The notes under the pieces are model-generated. The model was not told where the DNA came from. It did no database searches and was given only the letters and a program-made list of their open reading frames with translations. Made by a program: the position numbers and the translations under genes. Below are positions 1 through 6,876 of a DNA stretch of 11,388 nucleotides, piece after piece. Origin of the DNA: Actinomycetota bacterium (GTDB lineage: Bacteria; Actinomycetota; Acidimicrobiia; Acidimicrobiales; BP-101); NCBI GenBank assembly GCA_030838265.1, contig JAUTXA010000167.1, positions 1 through 11,388 on the forward strand, written 5' to 3'. Numbering within the stretch: position 1 is the first letter of the stretch; each line of letters begins with the position of its first letter.

Positions 1-334
1 CGGGGTGAACGTCGACGGCGTGATGCGGACCTTGCAGGTGCGGGGCTACGTCGACGAGGTCGCCCGCGACCCTGGCCCCGGGCAGGCCGTGCTCTACGGC
101 ACCAGCCGCCTCTTCCTCGAGCGCCTCGGTCTCGACAGCCTCGACGACCTTCCGCCTCTCGGGCAGTTCGTCCCCGGTGCCGAGGTGGTCGAGGCCCTCG
201 AGCACGGCCTCCTGGCCGACATCAGCGCCAACGTCGATGCCGACATGCACGACGACACGAGCAGCGACGTCAGCGGCGAAGTCAGCGGCGAAGTCAGCGG
301 CGAGGTCGAGGACGGGCCCGAACCCAGCGAGTGA
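1..334 (+). CDS. scpB: Segregation and condensation protein B, C-terminal part (5' end outside window)
   Basis: ScpB is the winged-helix kleisin partner that works with ScpA and SMC in chromosome condensation and segregation. Only the last ~110 residues are present; the reading frame is open at the window edge. The visible part has the family's closing signature: GVNVDGVMRTL, then an LYGTS-x-x-FLERLGL stretch and SLDDLPPL, which belong to the second winged-helix domain. After that comes a ~50-residue acidic, low-complexity tail rich in D, E, S and G, including three SGEV units. Such tails vary in ScpB and are probably disordered. The TGA stop overlaps the GTG start of rluB (GTGA at 331-334), so the two are likely translationally coupled. 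scpA would be expected just upstream. Identification is confident from the signature and from the scpB-rluB neighbourhood. Confidence 0.93.
   Translation, partial: GVNVDGVMRTLQVRGYVDEVARDPGPGQAVLYGTSRLFLERLGLDSLDDLPPLGQFVPGAEVVEALEHGLLADISANVDADMHDDTSSDVSGEVSGEVSGEVEDGPEPSE
269..304 (+). repeat. Three in-frame 12-bp tandem repeats in the scpB tail
   Basis: Three consecutive copies of GTCAGCGGCGAA lie at 269-280, 281-292 and 293-304; the last ends in G instead of A. They encode V-S-G-E repeated in frame within the acidic tail of ScpB. A change in copy number would lengthen or shorten the protein by four residues without a frameshift. Confidence 0.9.
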
Positions 335-1050
335 CGGCTGACGAAGGCGTCCGGCTCCAGAAGGTCTTGGCCCAGACCGGGTTCGGGAGCAGGCGGGTGT
401 GCGACAACCTCATTGCCGAGGGACGGGTGCGGGTCAACGGCGAGATCGCCGAGCTCGGGCGCCGAGTCGACGCCGACCACGACGTCATCGAGGTCGACCG
501 GGTGCCGGTGTCGGTGCGACCCGGACTCGTCTACTACCTGTTGAACAAGCCGCCCGGCGTGGTGACGACGGCCGACGACCCCCAAGGCCGCCCGACGGTG
601 GTGCAGCTGGTGCCGGAGGAGCCCCGGGTGTTCCCCGTCGGCCGCCTCGACTTCGAGACCGAGGGCCTGTTGCTCTTGACCAACGATGGCGACCTCACCC
701 ACCGGCTGACCCATCCCTCCTTCGGGGTCGAGAAGGAGTACCTGGCTGAAGTCGACGGCGAACCCTCGCCGGGCGCGGTCACCAGGCTGCGCAAGGGCGT
801 CGACCTCGACGACGGCCCGACGGCGCCGGCCAAGGTCAGCGTGGTGGCGCCCAATGCGCTGCGCATCGCCATCCACGAGGGTCGCAACCGCCAGGTGCGG
901 CGCATGTGCGAGGCGGTCGGCCACCCCGTCATCCGCCTCGTCCGCATCCGCATCGGGCCCATCGCCGAGCGTTCGCTCAAGCCGGGGGAGTGGCGCGAGC
1001 TCACGCCCGCCGAGGTCAGGTCGTTAGAGACGGCGGCGGCCCGCCGGTAG
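331..1050 (+). CDS. rluB: Pseudouridine synthase, RsuA/RluB family (23S rRNA type)
   Basis: This enzyme isomerises a uridine to pseudouridine in ribosomal RNA, most likely 23S rRNA as in the RluB/RluE/RluF branch. It has 239 residues, normal for the family. Residues ~7-50 form an S4 RNA-binding domain (VRLQKVLAQTGFGSRR, then GRVRVNG). The catalytic motif is GRLDFETEGLLLLTNDG at 104-120, where Asp107 is the expected nucleophile. LNKPPGVVTT at 71-80 and EGRNRQVRRM at 183-192 are further family motifs. The GTG at 331 is chosen because it gives a full S4 domain and overlaps the scpB stop as GTGA. The scpB-rluB pair is conserved in Actinobacteria and Firmicutes. The TAG stop lies inside the putative -10 box of aroH. 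The exact target uridine cannot be told from sequence. Confidence 0.94.
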   Translation: MTADEGVRLQKVLAQTGFGSRRVCDNLIAEGRVRVNGEIAELGRRVDADHDVIEVDRVPVSVRPGLVYYLLNKPPGVVTTADDPQGRPTVVQLVPEEPRVFPVGRLDFETEGLLLLTNDGDLTHRLTHPSFGVEKEYLAEVDGEPSPGAVTRLRKGVDLDDGPTAPAKVSVVAPNALRIAIHEGRNRQVRRMCEAVGHPVIRLVRIRIGPIAERSLKPGEWRELTPAEVRSLETAAARR

Positions 1051-1053
1051 AGT
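1048..1053 (+). promoter_or_regulatory. Candidate -10 box (TAGAGT) for leaderless aroH transcript
   Basis: TAGAGT fits the actinobacterial TANNNT -10 consensus and ends exactly 6 bases before the GTG at 1060. A transcript starting 7 bases after the box would begin on the start codon. The first three bases are also the rluB stop codon. No convincing -35 hexamer is visible, and no good Shine-Dalgarno sequence precedes this GTG, which is what a leaderless start would show. This is inferred from spacing alone. Confidence 0.5.
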
Positions 1054-1059
1054 CCGTCC

Positions 1060-1428
1060 GTGTCCCAGGCAATCCGCGGCGTGCGCGGCGCGACCACGGT
1101 CGATGCCGACACCGTCGAGCAGGTCACCGAGCGCACCCACGCCCTGTTGGGCGAGATGCTGCGCCGGAACAACCTCGACAACGAGAGCATCATCTCGATC
1201 CTGTTCACGGCGACGGACGACATCCACTCGATCTTCCCCGCCACCGCGGCACGCGACATCGGGCTGGGCGACGTTCCCCTCATCTGCGCGCGCGAGCTCG
1301 ACATCGTGGGCGGCACCCCGAGGTGCATCCGGGTACTGATGCACGCGTCGGTCGACGTGCCCCGGAGCGAGGTGCACCACGTCTACCTCGAGGGGGCCAA
1401 GGGGCTTCGCGATGACCTCCCCGAATGA
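1060..1428 (+). CDS. aroH: Chorismate mutase, monofunctional AroH type
   Basis: It converts chorismate to prephenate, the branch-point step to tyrosine and phenylalanine. The 122-residue length matches the small trimeric AroH fold of Bacillus subtilis rather than the helical AroQ type. By alignment from memory to the B. subtilis enzyme, all main active-site residues are present: Arg9 (in IRGVRGATT), Arg65, Cys76 and Glu79 (in ICARELDIVGG), Arg91 (in RCIRVLM) and Tyr109 (in HVYLEGA). The GTG start puts IRGVRGATT at the usual position near the N terminus. The gene follows rluB by 9 bases and overlaps tyrA by 17 bases, so its product feeds directly to the next enzyme. A TANNNT box 6 bases upstream suggests a leaderless internal promoter. 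Confidence 0.96.
   Translation: MSQAIRGVRGATTVDADTVEQVTERTHALLGEMLRRNNLDNESIISILFTATDDIHSIFPATAARDIGLGDVPLICARELDIVGGTPRCIRVLMHASVDVPRSEVHHVYLEGAKGLRDDLPE
1399..1404 (+). promoter_or_regulatory. Ribosome binding site of tyrA (AAGGGG)
   Basis: AAGGGG inside the end of aroH lies 7 bases before the ATG at 1412. It supports this start even though it makes tyrA overlap aroH by 17 bases. Confidence 0.6.
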
Positions 1429-2488
1429 TCAGCCCCGGGCCGGCGTTGTCGGCACCGGGTTGATCGGGGGCTCGATCGGGTTGGCCTTGCGGGCCAAGGG
1501 CTGGCACGTCACCGGCCGCGACCGCGACGAGGCGCGGGCGGCGCGGGCCCTCGAGCTGGGCGCCTTGGACGCGGTGGGTGACGACCCCGAGGCCGACGTG
1601 ACGTTCGTGGCCACGCCGGTGGGAGTCATGGCGGCGTCGGTGCGAGAGGCCCTAGACGCGGGCCGCGGTTGGGTGACCGATGTCGGCAGTGTGAAGGCGG
1701 CGTTGGCCGGCGAGGTCGACGACCCGCGGTTCGTGGGCGGGCACCCCATGGCCGGCTCGGAGCAGGAGGGGGTCGACGGGGCCGACGCTGCCCTGTTCGA
1801 GGGGGCGACCTGGGTGCTGACACCAACGGCGTCGACCGACCCCGAGGGCTACGCCCGGGTGCGCTCGGTGGTCTCGTCGCTCGGGGCCGACGTGGTGGCC
1901 GTCTCGCCCGAGCGTCATGACGCCCTCGTGGCCCTTGTCTCCCACGTGCCCCACCTGACGGCCGCCACCCTGATGGGCCTGGCCGCCGAGGGTGCCGAGG
2001 AGCACGCCACGTTGCTACGGCTGGCGGCGGGAGGGTTTCGCGACATGACCCGTATCGCGGCCGGCCACCCGGGGATCTGGCCTGACATCTGCGCCGAGAA
2101 CCGCGGCGCCATCGTGGCCGTGCTCGACCAGCTCATCGAGGCATTGGGCCAGATGCGCCGTACCGTCGATGCCGCCGACCGGGACGCCCTCCTCGACTGG
2201 TTGGAGCGGGCCCGGGTGGCGCGCCTCAACCTTCCGTCGCGCGCCGCGGCCCGTCCCGAGAACCTGGCCGAGGTGCGCGTGCCCGTGCCCGACCGCCCTG
2301 GCGTCCTGGCCGAGATCACCACGTTGGCCGGCGAGCTGGCGGTGAACATCCACGATCTCGAGATCGCCCACTCGGCCGAGGGCGATCGCGGCGTGCTGCT
2401 GCTCGTCATCGACGCCGAGTCGGGTGACCTGGTGCGGGGCGCGCTGCTGGCCCGTGGCTTCCGTCCGTCGGTGCAGGCCCTCGGATGA
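1412..2488 (+). CDS. tyrA: Prephenate dehydrogenase with C-terminal ACT domain
   Basis: It oxidatively decarboxylates prephenate to 4-hydroxyphenylpyruvate, the precursor of tyrosine. The protein has 358 residues. The Rossmann nucleotide site is GTGLIGGS at 14-21, near the N terminus as expected. TDVGSVK (89-95), GGHPMAGSE (109-117) and SHVPH (177-181) carry the conserved Ser93, His111, His178 and His181 of the TyrA active site. Residues ~286-357 form an ACT domain (VRVPVPDRPGVLAEI), commonly the site of amino-acid feedback control, so tyrosine inhibition is likely but not shown. The start is supported by AAGGGG at 1399-1404. The stop overlaps the aroA start as ATGA. With AroH just upstream it makes the first two steps from chorismate to tyrosine. 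Arogenate specificity cannot be excluded from sequence. Confidence 0.95.
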   Translation: MTSPNDQPRAGVVGTGLIGGSIGLALRAKGWHVTGRDRDEARAARALELGALDAVGDDPEADVTFVATPVGVMAASVREALDAGRGWVTDVGSVKAALAGEVDDPRFVGGHPMAGSEQEGVDGADAALFEGATWVLTPTASTDPEGYARVRSVVSSLGADVVAVSPERHDALVALVSHVPHLTAATLMGLAAEGAEEHATLLRLAAGGFRDMTRIAAGHPGIWPDICAENRGAIVAVLDQLIEALGQMRRTVDAADRDALLDWLERARVARLNLPSRAAARPENLAEVRVPVPDRPGVLAEITTLAGELAVNIHDLEIAHSAEGDRGVLLLVIDAESGDLVRGALLARGFRPSVQALG

Positions 2489-3759
2489 GTGTGTTCGCCA
2501 TCAGCCGGTGCACGAGTGGCTTGCAGGGTCACATCCACGTGCCGGGCGACAAGTCGATCTCGCACCGGGCCCTGCTGTTCGGGGCCTTGGCCGAGGGGCC
2601 GTCGCTGATCAACGGGCTCTCGTCGGGCCACGACGTGGCCCGCACCTGGGCCGCCGTCCATGCCATGGGGGCCGAGCTCCGGCTGGCGGTCGGCGGCTGG
2701 CGGGTCACGGGCGGCGGGCGCAGTCGGCTGCGGCAGCCCGAGGGGCCCCTGCAGGCCGGCAACTCGGGGACGACGATGCGCCTCTTGGGCGGCTTCTGCG
2801 CCTCTTTTCCGTGGAAGGTGCGCATCGGCGGGGACGCCTCGCTGTCGACCCGTCCCATGGATCGCATCGCCCACCCCCTCGAGGCCATGGGTGCGGTGGT
2901 GAAGGGAAAGGGTGAGCGGGTGCTGCCGCCCATCACCATCGAAGGCGGCTCGTTGCGGGGGATCGACTACACCCTGCCCGTGCCGAGCGCCCAGGTGAAG
3001 TCGGCCGTGCTCATCGCCGGCCTCGGAGCCGAGGGCGAGACCGTGGTGCGCGAGTCCATCCCGACGAGGGCCCACACCGAGGAGATGCTGGCCGCCTTCG
3101 GCGTCGACGTAACCAGCATTGACGGCGTCATCCGGCTGCGCCCGGGTCCCATCGAACCCTTCACCCTCGACGTTCCGGGCGATCCGTCCCAGGCCGCCTT
3201 CTGGGTCGTGGCGGCCGCCATCACGCCGGGCAGCGACCTCACGATCCACCGGGTCTACATCGGGCCGGCCCGAGCCGCCTTTCTCGGTGTCCTCACGCGG
3301 ATGGGCGCGTTGCTCGATCTCGAGCGGCACGACGACATGACCGCCGACATCCGCGTCCGCCACAGCTCCCTCGAGGCCACCGAGGTGCATGGCGCCGAGG
3401 TGGCGGGCCTCATCGACGAGATCCCGGCCCTGGCCGTCGCTGCCGCGGTGGCCACGGGGACGACGGTCTTCCGCGACGCCAGCGAGCTGCGGGTGAAGGA
3501 GACCGACCGCATCGCCACCGTCGCGTCGGAGCTGGCCAAGCTCGGTGTCGAGGTCGAGACGTTCGACGACGGGCTGGCGGTGACTGGTGGCAAACCCCTG
3601 GTGGGGGCGCCGACGACGTCGCACGGCGACCACCGAGTGGCCATGGCCATGGCCGTCGCCGGGTTGGTCGCCTCGGGGACGACCCGCGTAGAAGGATGGG
3701 AAGCGGTGGACACCAGCTACCCCGACTTCGACGAAGAGCTCGGCCTGTGCGCGTCATAG
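2485..3759 (+). CDS. aroA: 3-phosphoshikimate 1-carboxyvinyltransferase (EPSP synthase)
   Basis: It joins phosphoenolpyruvate to shikimate-3-phosphate, making EPSP, the sixth shikimate-pathway step. The 424 residues are full length for the two-domain fold. Visible motifs are GDKSISHR (21-28), GNSGTTMR (92-99), RPMDR (123-127), SAQVK (168-172), RAHTE (195-199), LIDEIP with the likely catalytic Asp311, LRVKETDR with Glu339, GDHR (381-384) and SYPDF (411-415). GDKS, SAQVK and R-x-HTE resemble the B. subtilis and class II type of the enzyme more than the E. coli type. The glycine of GNSGT, a contact point for the inhibitor glyphosate, is retained. It starts by an ATGA overlap with tyrA. It ends 13 bases inside cmk. 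The enzyme before and the synthase after it in the pathway are not in the window. Confidence 0.97.
   Translation: MSVFAISRCTSGLQGHIHVPGDKSISHRALLFGALAEGPSLINGLSSGHDVARTWAAVHAMGAELRLAVGGWRVTGGGRSRLRQPEGPLQAGNSGTTMRLLGGFCASFPWKVRIGGDASLSTRPMDRIAHPLEAMGAVVKGKGERVLPPITIEGGSLRGIDYTLPVPSAQVKSAVLIAGLGAEGETVVRESIPTRAHTEEMLAAFGVDVTSIDGVIRLRPGPIEPFTLDVPGDPSQAAFWVVAAAITPGSDLTIHRVYIGPARAAFLGVLTRMGALLDLERHDDMTADIRVRHSSLEATEVHGAEVAGLIDEIPALAVAAAVATGTTVFRDASELRVKETDRIATVASELAKLGVEVETFDDGLAVTGGKPLVGAPTTSHGDHRVAMAMAVAGLVASGTTRVEGWEAVDTSYPDFDEELGLCAS
3733..3738 (+). promoter_or_regulatory. Ribosome binding site that sets the cmk start (GAAGAG)
   Basis: GAAGAG near the end of aroA lies 8 bases before the GTG at 3747. 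It favours that codon over the in-frame ATG at 3696, which would add 17 residues with no family resemblance before the P-loop region. Confidence 0.55.
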
Positions 3760-4376
3760 CCATCGACGGCCCGGCCGGTTCCGGGAAGTCGACCGTGGCC
3801 CGGGCCGTCGCCCAGCGTCTCGGCCTCGACTACCTCGACACCGGTGCCATGTACCGCTCGGTTGCCTTCGCCTGCCTGCGGCGCGGCATCGACCCGCTCG
3901 ATGCCGAGAAGGTCGCCGCCCTGGCGCCGTCCCTGGACATCGAGGTGGCCGGCAGGGTGACCGTCGACGGTGACGACGCCACCGAGGCGATCCGCAGCCC
4001 CGAGGTCACCAAGGCGGTCACCGCCGTCGCCGCCAACCCCGAGGTGCGAGCCGAGATGGTGAGGCGACAGCGGGCGTGGGCCGAGAGCCGGGGCGGGGGA
4101 GTGGTCGAGGGCCGCGACATAGGGTCGGTGGTCTTCCCGCAGGCCGCGGTGAAGGTGTACCTGACGGCCAGCGACGAGGAGCGGGCCCGGCGGCGCAGCC
4201 ACGAGGTGCGGGCCGACGACGTCACGGCCGTCGCCGCCGACATCGCCCGGCGCGACCATGCCGATTCGACCCGCGAGGCCTCGCCCCTCCACGTCGCCGA
4301 AGGAGCAACCGTGATCGACACCACCGGCCACACCGTCGACGAGATCGTCGACCAGGTGATCGGGATGCTGCCATGA
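3747..4376 (+). CDS. cmk: Cytidylate kinase
   Basis: It phosphorylates CMP and dCMP to the diphosphates using ATP, in the cytosol. The 209-residue product starts with MRVIAIDGPAGSGKST, so the P-loop (GPAGSGKST, 8-16) sits at the usual distance from the N terminus. DTGAMYRS (31-38) and GRDIG (122-126) are nucleotide-monophosphate site motifs. RRD-x-x-DSTREASPL (168-181) is the lid region typical of CMP kinases. The GTG at 3747 is chosen because a GAAGAG site precedes it by 8 bases and because homologues begin right before the VIAIDGPA strand. The gene overlaps aroA by 13 bases and plsC by 4 bases (ATGA), so it is part of the same transcription unit. The aroA-cmk adjacency is common across bacteria. 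Confidence 0.96.
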   Translation: MRVIAIDGPAGSGKSTVARAVAQRLGLDYLDTGAMYRSVAFACLRRGIDPLDAEKVAALAPSLDIEVAGRVTVDGDDATEAIRSPEVTKAVTAVAANPEVRAEMVRRQRAWAESRGGGVVEGRDIGSVVFPQAAVKVYLTASDEERARRRSHEVRADDVTAVAADIARRDHADSTREASPLHVAEGATVIDTTGHTVDEIVDQVIGMLP

Positions 4377-5035
4377 GTGTTGGCGACCGGGCGTCACTCG
4401 GGCTGTATCGGGCGGTGCGGGGATTGATCGCCGGTCTCGCCGCTCTTCTCTTCCGGATGCGCATCGAAGGGGCCAAGAACATCCCGTCGACCGGCGCCTT
4501 CGTGCTGGCCCCGGTGCACCGATCGAACCTCGACTTCGCCCTGGTTGCCCCCATCACCAAGCGGCGCATGCGCTACATGGGGAAGGACTCGCTGTGGAAG
4601 GGGCCCAAGATCTTTGGCGCCTTCATCAGCGCGCTGGGTGCGTTCCCGGTCCATCGGGGTAGCGCGGACCGCGAGGCGCTGCGGCGATGCATCGAGGTGG
4701 TCGAGCGGGGCGAGCCCCTCGTGCTCTTCCCTGAAGGGACCCGCAAGTCTGGTCCCGTCGTCGAGGACATCTTCGAGGGGGCGGCCTATGTGGCCACCAA
4801 AGCCGGCATCCCGGTGGTGCCCGTTGGCATCGGCGGCTCGGAGCGGGCCATGCCGAAGGGGGCCAAGATGATCAAGCCGGGCCGCATCGTGATCGTGGTG
4901 GGGGCCGCGCTCGAGGCCGAGCGCCCGGCCGACGGGTCCCGCCCGTCGCGGCGCGCCACCCATGAGCTGACCGAGCGCCTCCACAAGGAGCTGCAGCGCC
5001 TCTTCGACGAGGCTCAGGTCAAGGCCGGCGCGTAG
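4373..5035 (+). CDS. plsC: 1-acyl-sn-glycerol-3-phosphate acyltransferase (PlsC family)
   Basis: It transfers an acyl chain to lysophosphatidic acid, giving phosphatidic acid, at the inner face of the membrane. The protein has 220 residues. The catalytic H-x4-D box is HRSNLD at 49-54. Block II is GAFPVHRG at 89-96, block III FPEGTR at 119-124, and block IV VPVGIGG at 149-155. These cover the catalytic and glycerol-phosphate binding sites. A hydrophobic stretch at ~17-28 (GLIAGLAALLF) could attach it to the membrane. The ATG overlaps the cmk stop (ATGA), and GGGA lies 7 bases before it. Longer in-frame starts inside cmk would add ~100 arginine-rich residues and are rejected. The exact acyl acceptor is assumed from the family. 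cmk-plsC linkage is common in Actinobacteria and Firmicutes. Confidence 0.93.
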   Translation: MSVGDRASLGLYRAVRGLIAGLAALLFRMRIEGAKNIPSTGAFVLAPVHRSNLDFALVAPITKRRMRYMGKDSLWKGPKIFGAFISALGAFPVHRGSADREALRRCIEVVERGEPLVLFPEGTRKSGPVVEDIFEGAAYVATKAGIPVVPVGIGGSERAMPKGAKMIKPGRIVIVVGAALEAERPADGSRPSRRATHELTERLHKELQRLFDEAQVKAGA

Positions 5036-5038
5036 GGT
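5033..5038 (+). promoter_or_regulatory. Candidate -10 box (TAGGGT) for a leaderless transcript of the oxygenase-like gene
   Basis: TAGGGT matches TANNNT and ends 7 bases before the GTG at 5046. Its first three bases are the plsC stop codon. The same bases (AGGG) could instead act as a Shine-Dalgarno site for that GTG. Either reading favours 5046 over the GTG at 5037 as the true start. Confidence 0.45.
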
Positions 5039-5045
5039 GGCGGCC

Positions 5046-6050
5046 GTGGCCATCACGGTGCTTGATCCGCTCCTGTCCGACGACGCCGCCGACCAGATGG
5101 TCGAGCTGTGGCACTCGTACGGCAGCTATCAGCAGTACAGCAACGAGGGCTTCGACACGACCTTCGCCCCTGAGCTGGCGCAGCGCTACGACGCGGCGGT
5201 GAACTTCGTCCGCACCGGCGGTCGCTTTGGCCGGAAGGAGGACACGCGACTGCTGGCGGCCCGCACCAACTACTTCCGCGAGACCTACTTCTACGGCGAG
5301 CACGCCTGCTCCGCGGGGATCGAGGCCTTTCGGGACGACGTCGGCTTGGCCGCGGCGGCGCGGGCGTTGCACGACCGGCCCGTCACCGTGCCGGCCATCG
5401 TCTACGCCAACGTGCTGCTGCCGGGCCAGGAGCTGGCCGTGCACACCGACGTCCCCGAGTTTCGGGGTGCCAACCGCCGGCTCATCCCGCAGTGGCTGCT
5501 GGTCGTCATGCGCCACTCCGAGCTGTTCGAGCCCTGGCGTCTGCGCATCGCGACCGGCATCGCCTACTTCGGCCACGCCAAGGGCGGCGAGCTGGCCTAC
5601 TACCCGGACGGGGCGGCGGGGCGCGCCGAGGTGTACGCGCCACACCACAACACCGCCGCCCTACTCGACACCGACTCCATCTTCCACGGCGTCGACCGAG
5701 TCATCGGCGACGACTCACCGTTGGCCCGGCTCAAGCCGGGGATGCGACTGCACCCCGATGGCGGCGAGCAGTGGTCGGTGCGAACGGCCGCGGGCGACGT
5801 CATGGCGTCGTATGGGACGGATGACCTGCGCTACTCGGTCTCGTGGAAGGCCTACTGCTTCGCCGACGAGGCCGAGCGGGCGGCGTGGGAGTCGCACGAC
5901 GACGATCTCGCCCTCGGCTTCATCCTCACCACCCTCGAGGACGACCTGCGGGCCAAGGGCGCCCTCGTCGGCGACCGCCCGTCCGACGCCACCTTCGGCA
6001 AGCTCCTCATCGACACCTACATCCACTTCCCGGCCCCCCAACCCGCCTAA
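5046..6050 (+). CDS. Uncharacterised protein, probable 2-oxoglutarate/Fe(II)-type oxygenase fold
   Basis: I do not recognise a named family. The 334-residue soluble protein has the marks of a double-stranded beta-helix iron oxygenase. LPGQELAVHTDVPEFRG contains an H-x-D pair (His133, Asp135). TDSIFHGVDRV carries a distal His (His214). RYSVSWKAYCF (from Arg262) resembles the strand whose Arg binds 2-oxoglutarate. About 45 residues separate the distal His from that Arg, longer than in compact prolyl-hydroxylase-like enzymes, so Arg218 is an alternative. There is no signal peptide or membrane segment. The tail from ~270 is acidic and probably helical. The GTG at 5046 is preferred over that at 5037 because TAGGGT is well spaced from it. 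The gene follows plsC in the same direction and is convergent with the next operon. The substrate is unknown; a non-enzymatic cupin-like role is possible. Confidence 0.6.
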   Translation: MAITVLDPLLSDDAADQMVELWHSYGSYQQYSNEGFDTTFAPELAQRYDAAVNFVRTGGRFGRKEDTRLLAARTNYFRETYFYGEHACSAGIEAFRDDVGLAAAARALHDRPVTVPAIVYANVLLPGQELAVHTDVPEFRGANRRLIPQWLLVVMRHSELFEPWRLRIATGIAYFGHAKGGELAYYPDGAAGRAEVYAPHHNTAALLDTDSIFHGVDRVIGDDSPLARLKPGMRLHPDGGEQWSVRTAAGDVMASYGTDDLRYSVSWKAYCFADEAERAAWESHDDDLALGFILTTLEDDLRAKGALVGDRPSDATFGKLLIDTYIHFPAPQPA

Positions 6051-6092
6051 GTCTCGCCGCAGATTGGGCAGCTAGACGTCCAACGGATTGGG
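6051..6092. other. Convergent intergenic gap with a short direct repeat
   Basis: This 42-base gap separates two converging genes. GATTGGGC occurs at 6062-6069 and again at 6086-6093, the second copy running into the stop codon of the minus-strand gene. No GC-rich hairpin followed by a T-tract is visible on either strand, so an intrinsic terminator is not supported. Confidence 0.5.
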
Positions 6093-6866
6093 CTAGGGCG
6101 CGGGTGGGCCCTCGAGTTGGCGGTAGCGGGTGGGGGTGGCGAAGCCCATGCGGGTGTAGACGGGCTCGCCGGCGCTGGAGGCCTGCAGGATCGAGCAGGT
6201 GGCACCGCCGTGGGCGCCCGCCCTCGCCGCGGCCCACGTGAGGGCGGCGCCGTAGCCCTTCCCCCGCCGGTCGGGCGCGGTGGCGACGTTGTAGACGCCC
6301 GCCACGCCGTGGCGCAGGAAGACGGACGCGGTAGCGACCGGAACGTCGTCGACGAAGCCAACGACCGACGAGAACCCGTCGACGGCGTGCAGCGAGGGCC
6401 CGAACATCATCAGAGCGATCTCGACGGGCATGCCGAACCCGGCGCCGAGCACCTGGCAGTAGGGCTCGATCTGGTCGGACCCGACCGTCACGATGGCGAG
6501 CTCGGACGGCGGCGCCGGTGCCTCGGGGATCGGGTCCATCACCATGAGCGGCGGCTGCCAGTGCTCGACCAGTCCGGCGTCGAGCCCGGCCTCGGCCACC
6601 CCTGGGCTGACCTCGTCTCGGAAGTAGAGGACAAACGGACTGTCGAGCCCGCCGTAGTGGGCGATCACCTGGGCCACGACCGACGCAGGGTCTGCTGCTC
6701 CGTTCAAGAAGGCGGGGTTGAAGAGCGGCACCGGTATGCCGCTCGAGAGCAGATTGAGATCGCCCTCCGCTGTGACGGCCGGCTTCGGCCCGACCGCGAG
6801 CACCGCAGTCCAGGCCGCGACCATGTTGCGGTCGGCCGCGGCCAGCACGTCGCCGATGCCCCCCAT
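6093..6866 (-). CDS. GNAT-family N-acetyltransferase
   Basis: Predicted acetyl-CoA-dependent acyltransferase of 257 residues. The C-terminal half is a clear GNAT domain: VYNVATAPDRRGKGYG (191-206) holds the beta4 strand and the acetyl-CoA pyrophosphate loop R-R-G-K-G-Y-G. It is followed by a helix and by EPVYTRMGFA (234-243), with Tyr237 at the usual catalytic tyrosine position. The first ~120 residues (with SGIPVPLFNPAF at 42-53) look like the degenerate N-terminal half seen in many two-lobed actinobacterial GNAT proteins. The substrate is unknown. It is the last gene of the ispH-HD-GNAT operon, starting 10 bases after the HD gene's stop. No strong Shine-Dalgarno is seen; translation may depend on reinitiation. 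A near-match box TAGCCG starting on the HD stop codon lies 7 bases upstream but lacks the final T. Confidence 0.85.
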   Translation of the reverse strand: MGGIGDVLAAADRNMVAAWTAVLAVGPKPAVTAEGDLNLLSSGIPVPLFNPAFLNGAADPASVVAQVIAHYGGLDSPFVLYFRDEVSPGVAEAGLDAGLVEHWQPPLMVMDPIPEAPAPPSELAIVTVGSDQIEPYCQVLGAGFGMPVEIALMMFGPSLHAVDGFSSVVGFVDDVPVATASVFLRHGVAGVYNVATAPDRRGKGYGAALTWAAARAGAHGGATCSILQASSAGEPVYTRMGFATPTRYRQLEGPPAP

Positions 6867-6876
6867 CGACAGGCGG

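Noticed and set aside
94..924. Open minus-strand frame opposite scpB and rluB
   Set aside because: It is antisense to conserved genes and its translation has repeats of H, R, G and D typical of a shadow frame.
1915..3633. Open minus-strand frame of 572 codons opposite tyrA and aroA
   Set aside because: It is antisense to two clearly conserved enzymes, its translation is rich in R, G, H and P with no domain, and such long antisense frames are normal in GC-rich coding DNA.
3696..3746. Upstream ATG for cmk at 3696
   Set aside because: It adds 17 residues encoded over conserved aroA sequence; the GTG at 3747 has a spaced ribosome site and fits the family.
4076..4372. N-terminal extension of plsC into cmk
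   Set aside because: The extra residues are arginine-rich with no family match. The ATGA start at 4373 gives a normal PlsC.
6051..6120. Bidirectional terminator between the convergent genes
   Set aside because: Only a weak GGGC/GCCC pairing is visible and there is no T-tract on either strand.
6047..6361. Minus-strand frame ending in CPICGE, like a small zinc motif after a frameshift of the GNAT gene
   Set aside because: The GNAT frame is intact to its own stop and the motif sits on the last codons of an otherwise low-complexity shadow frame; probably chance.
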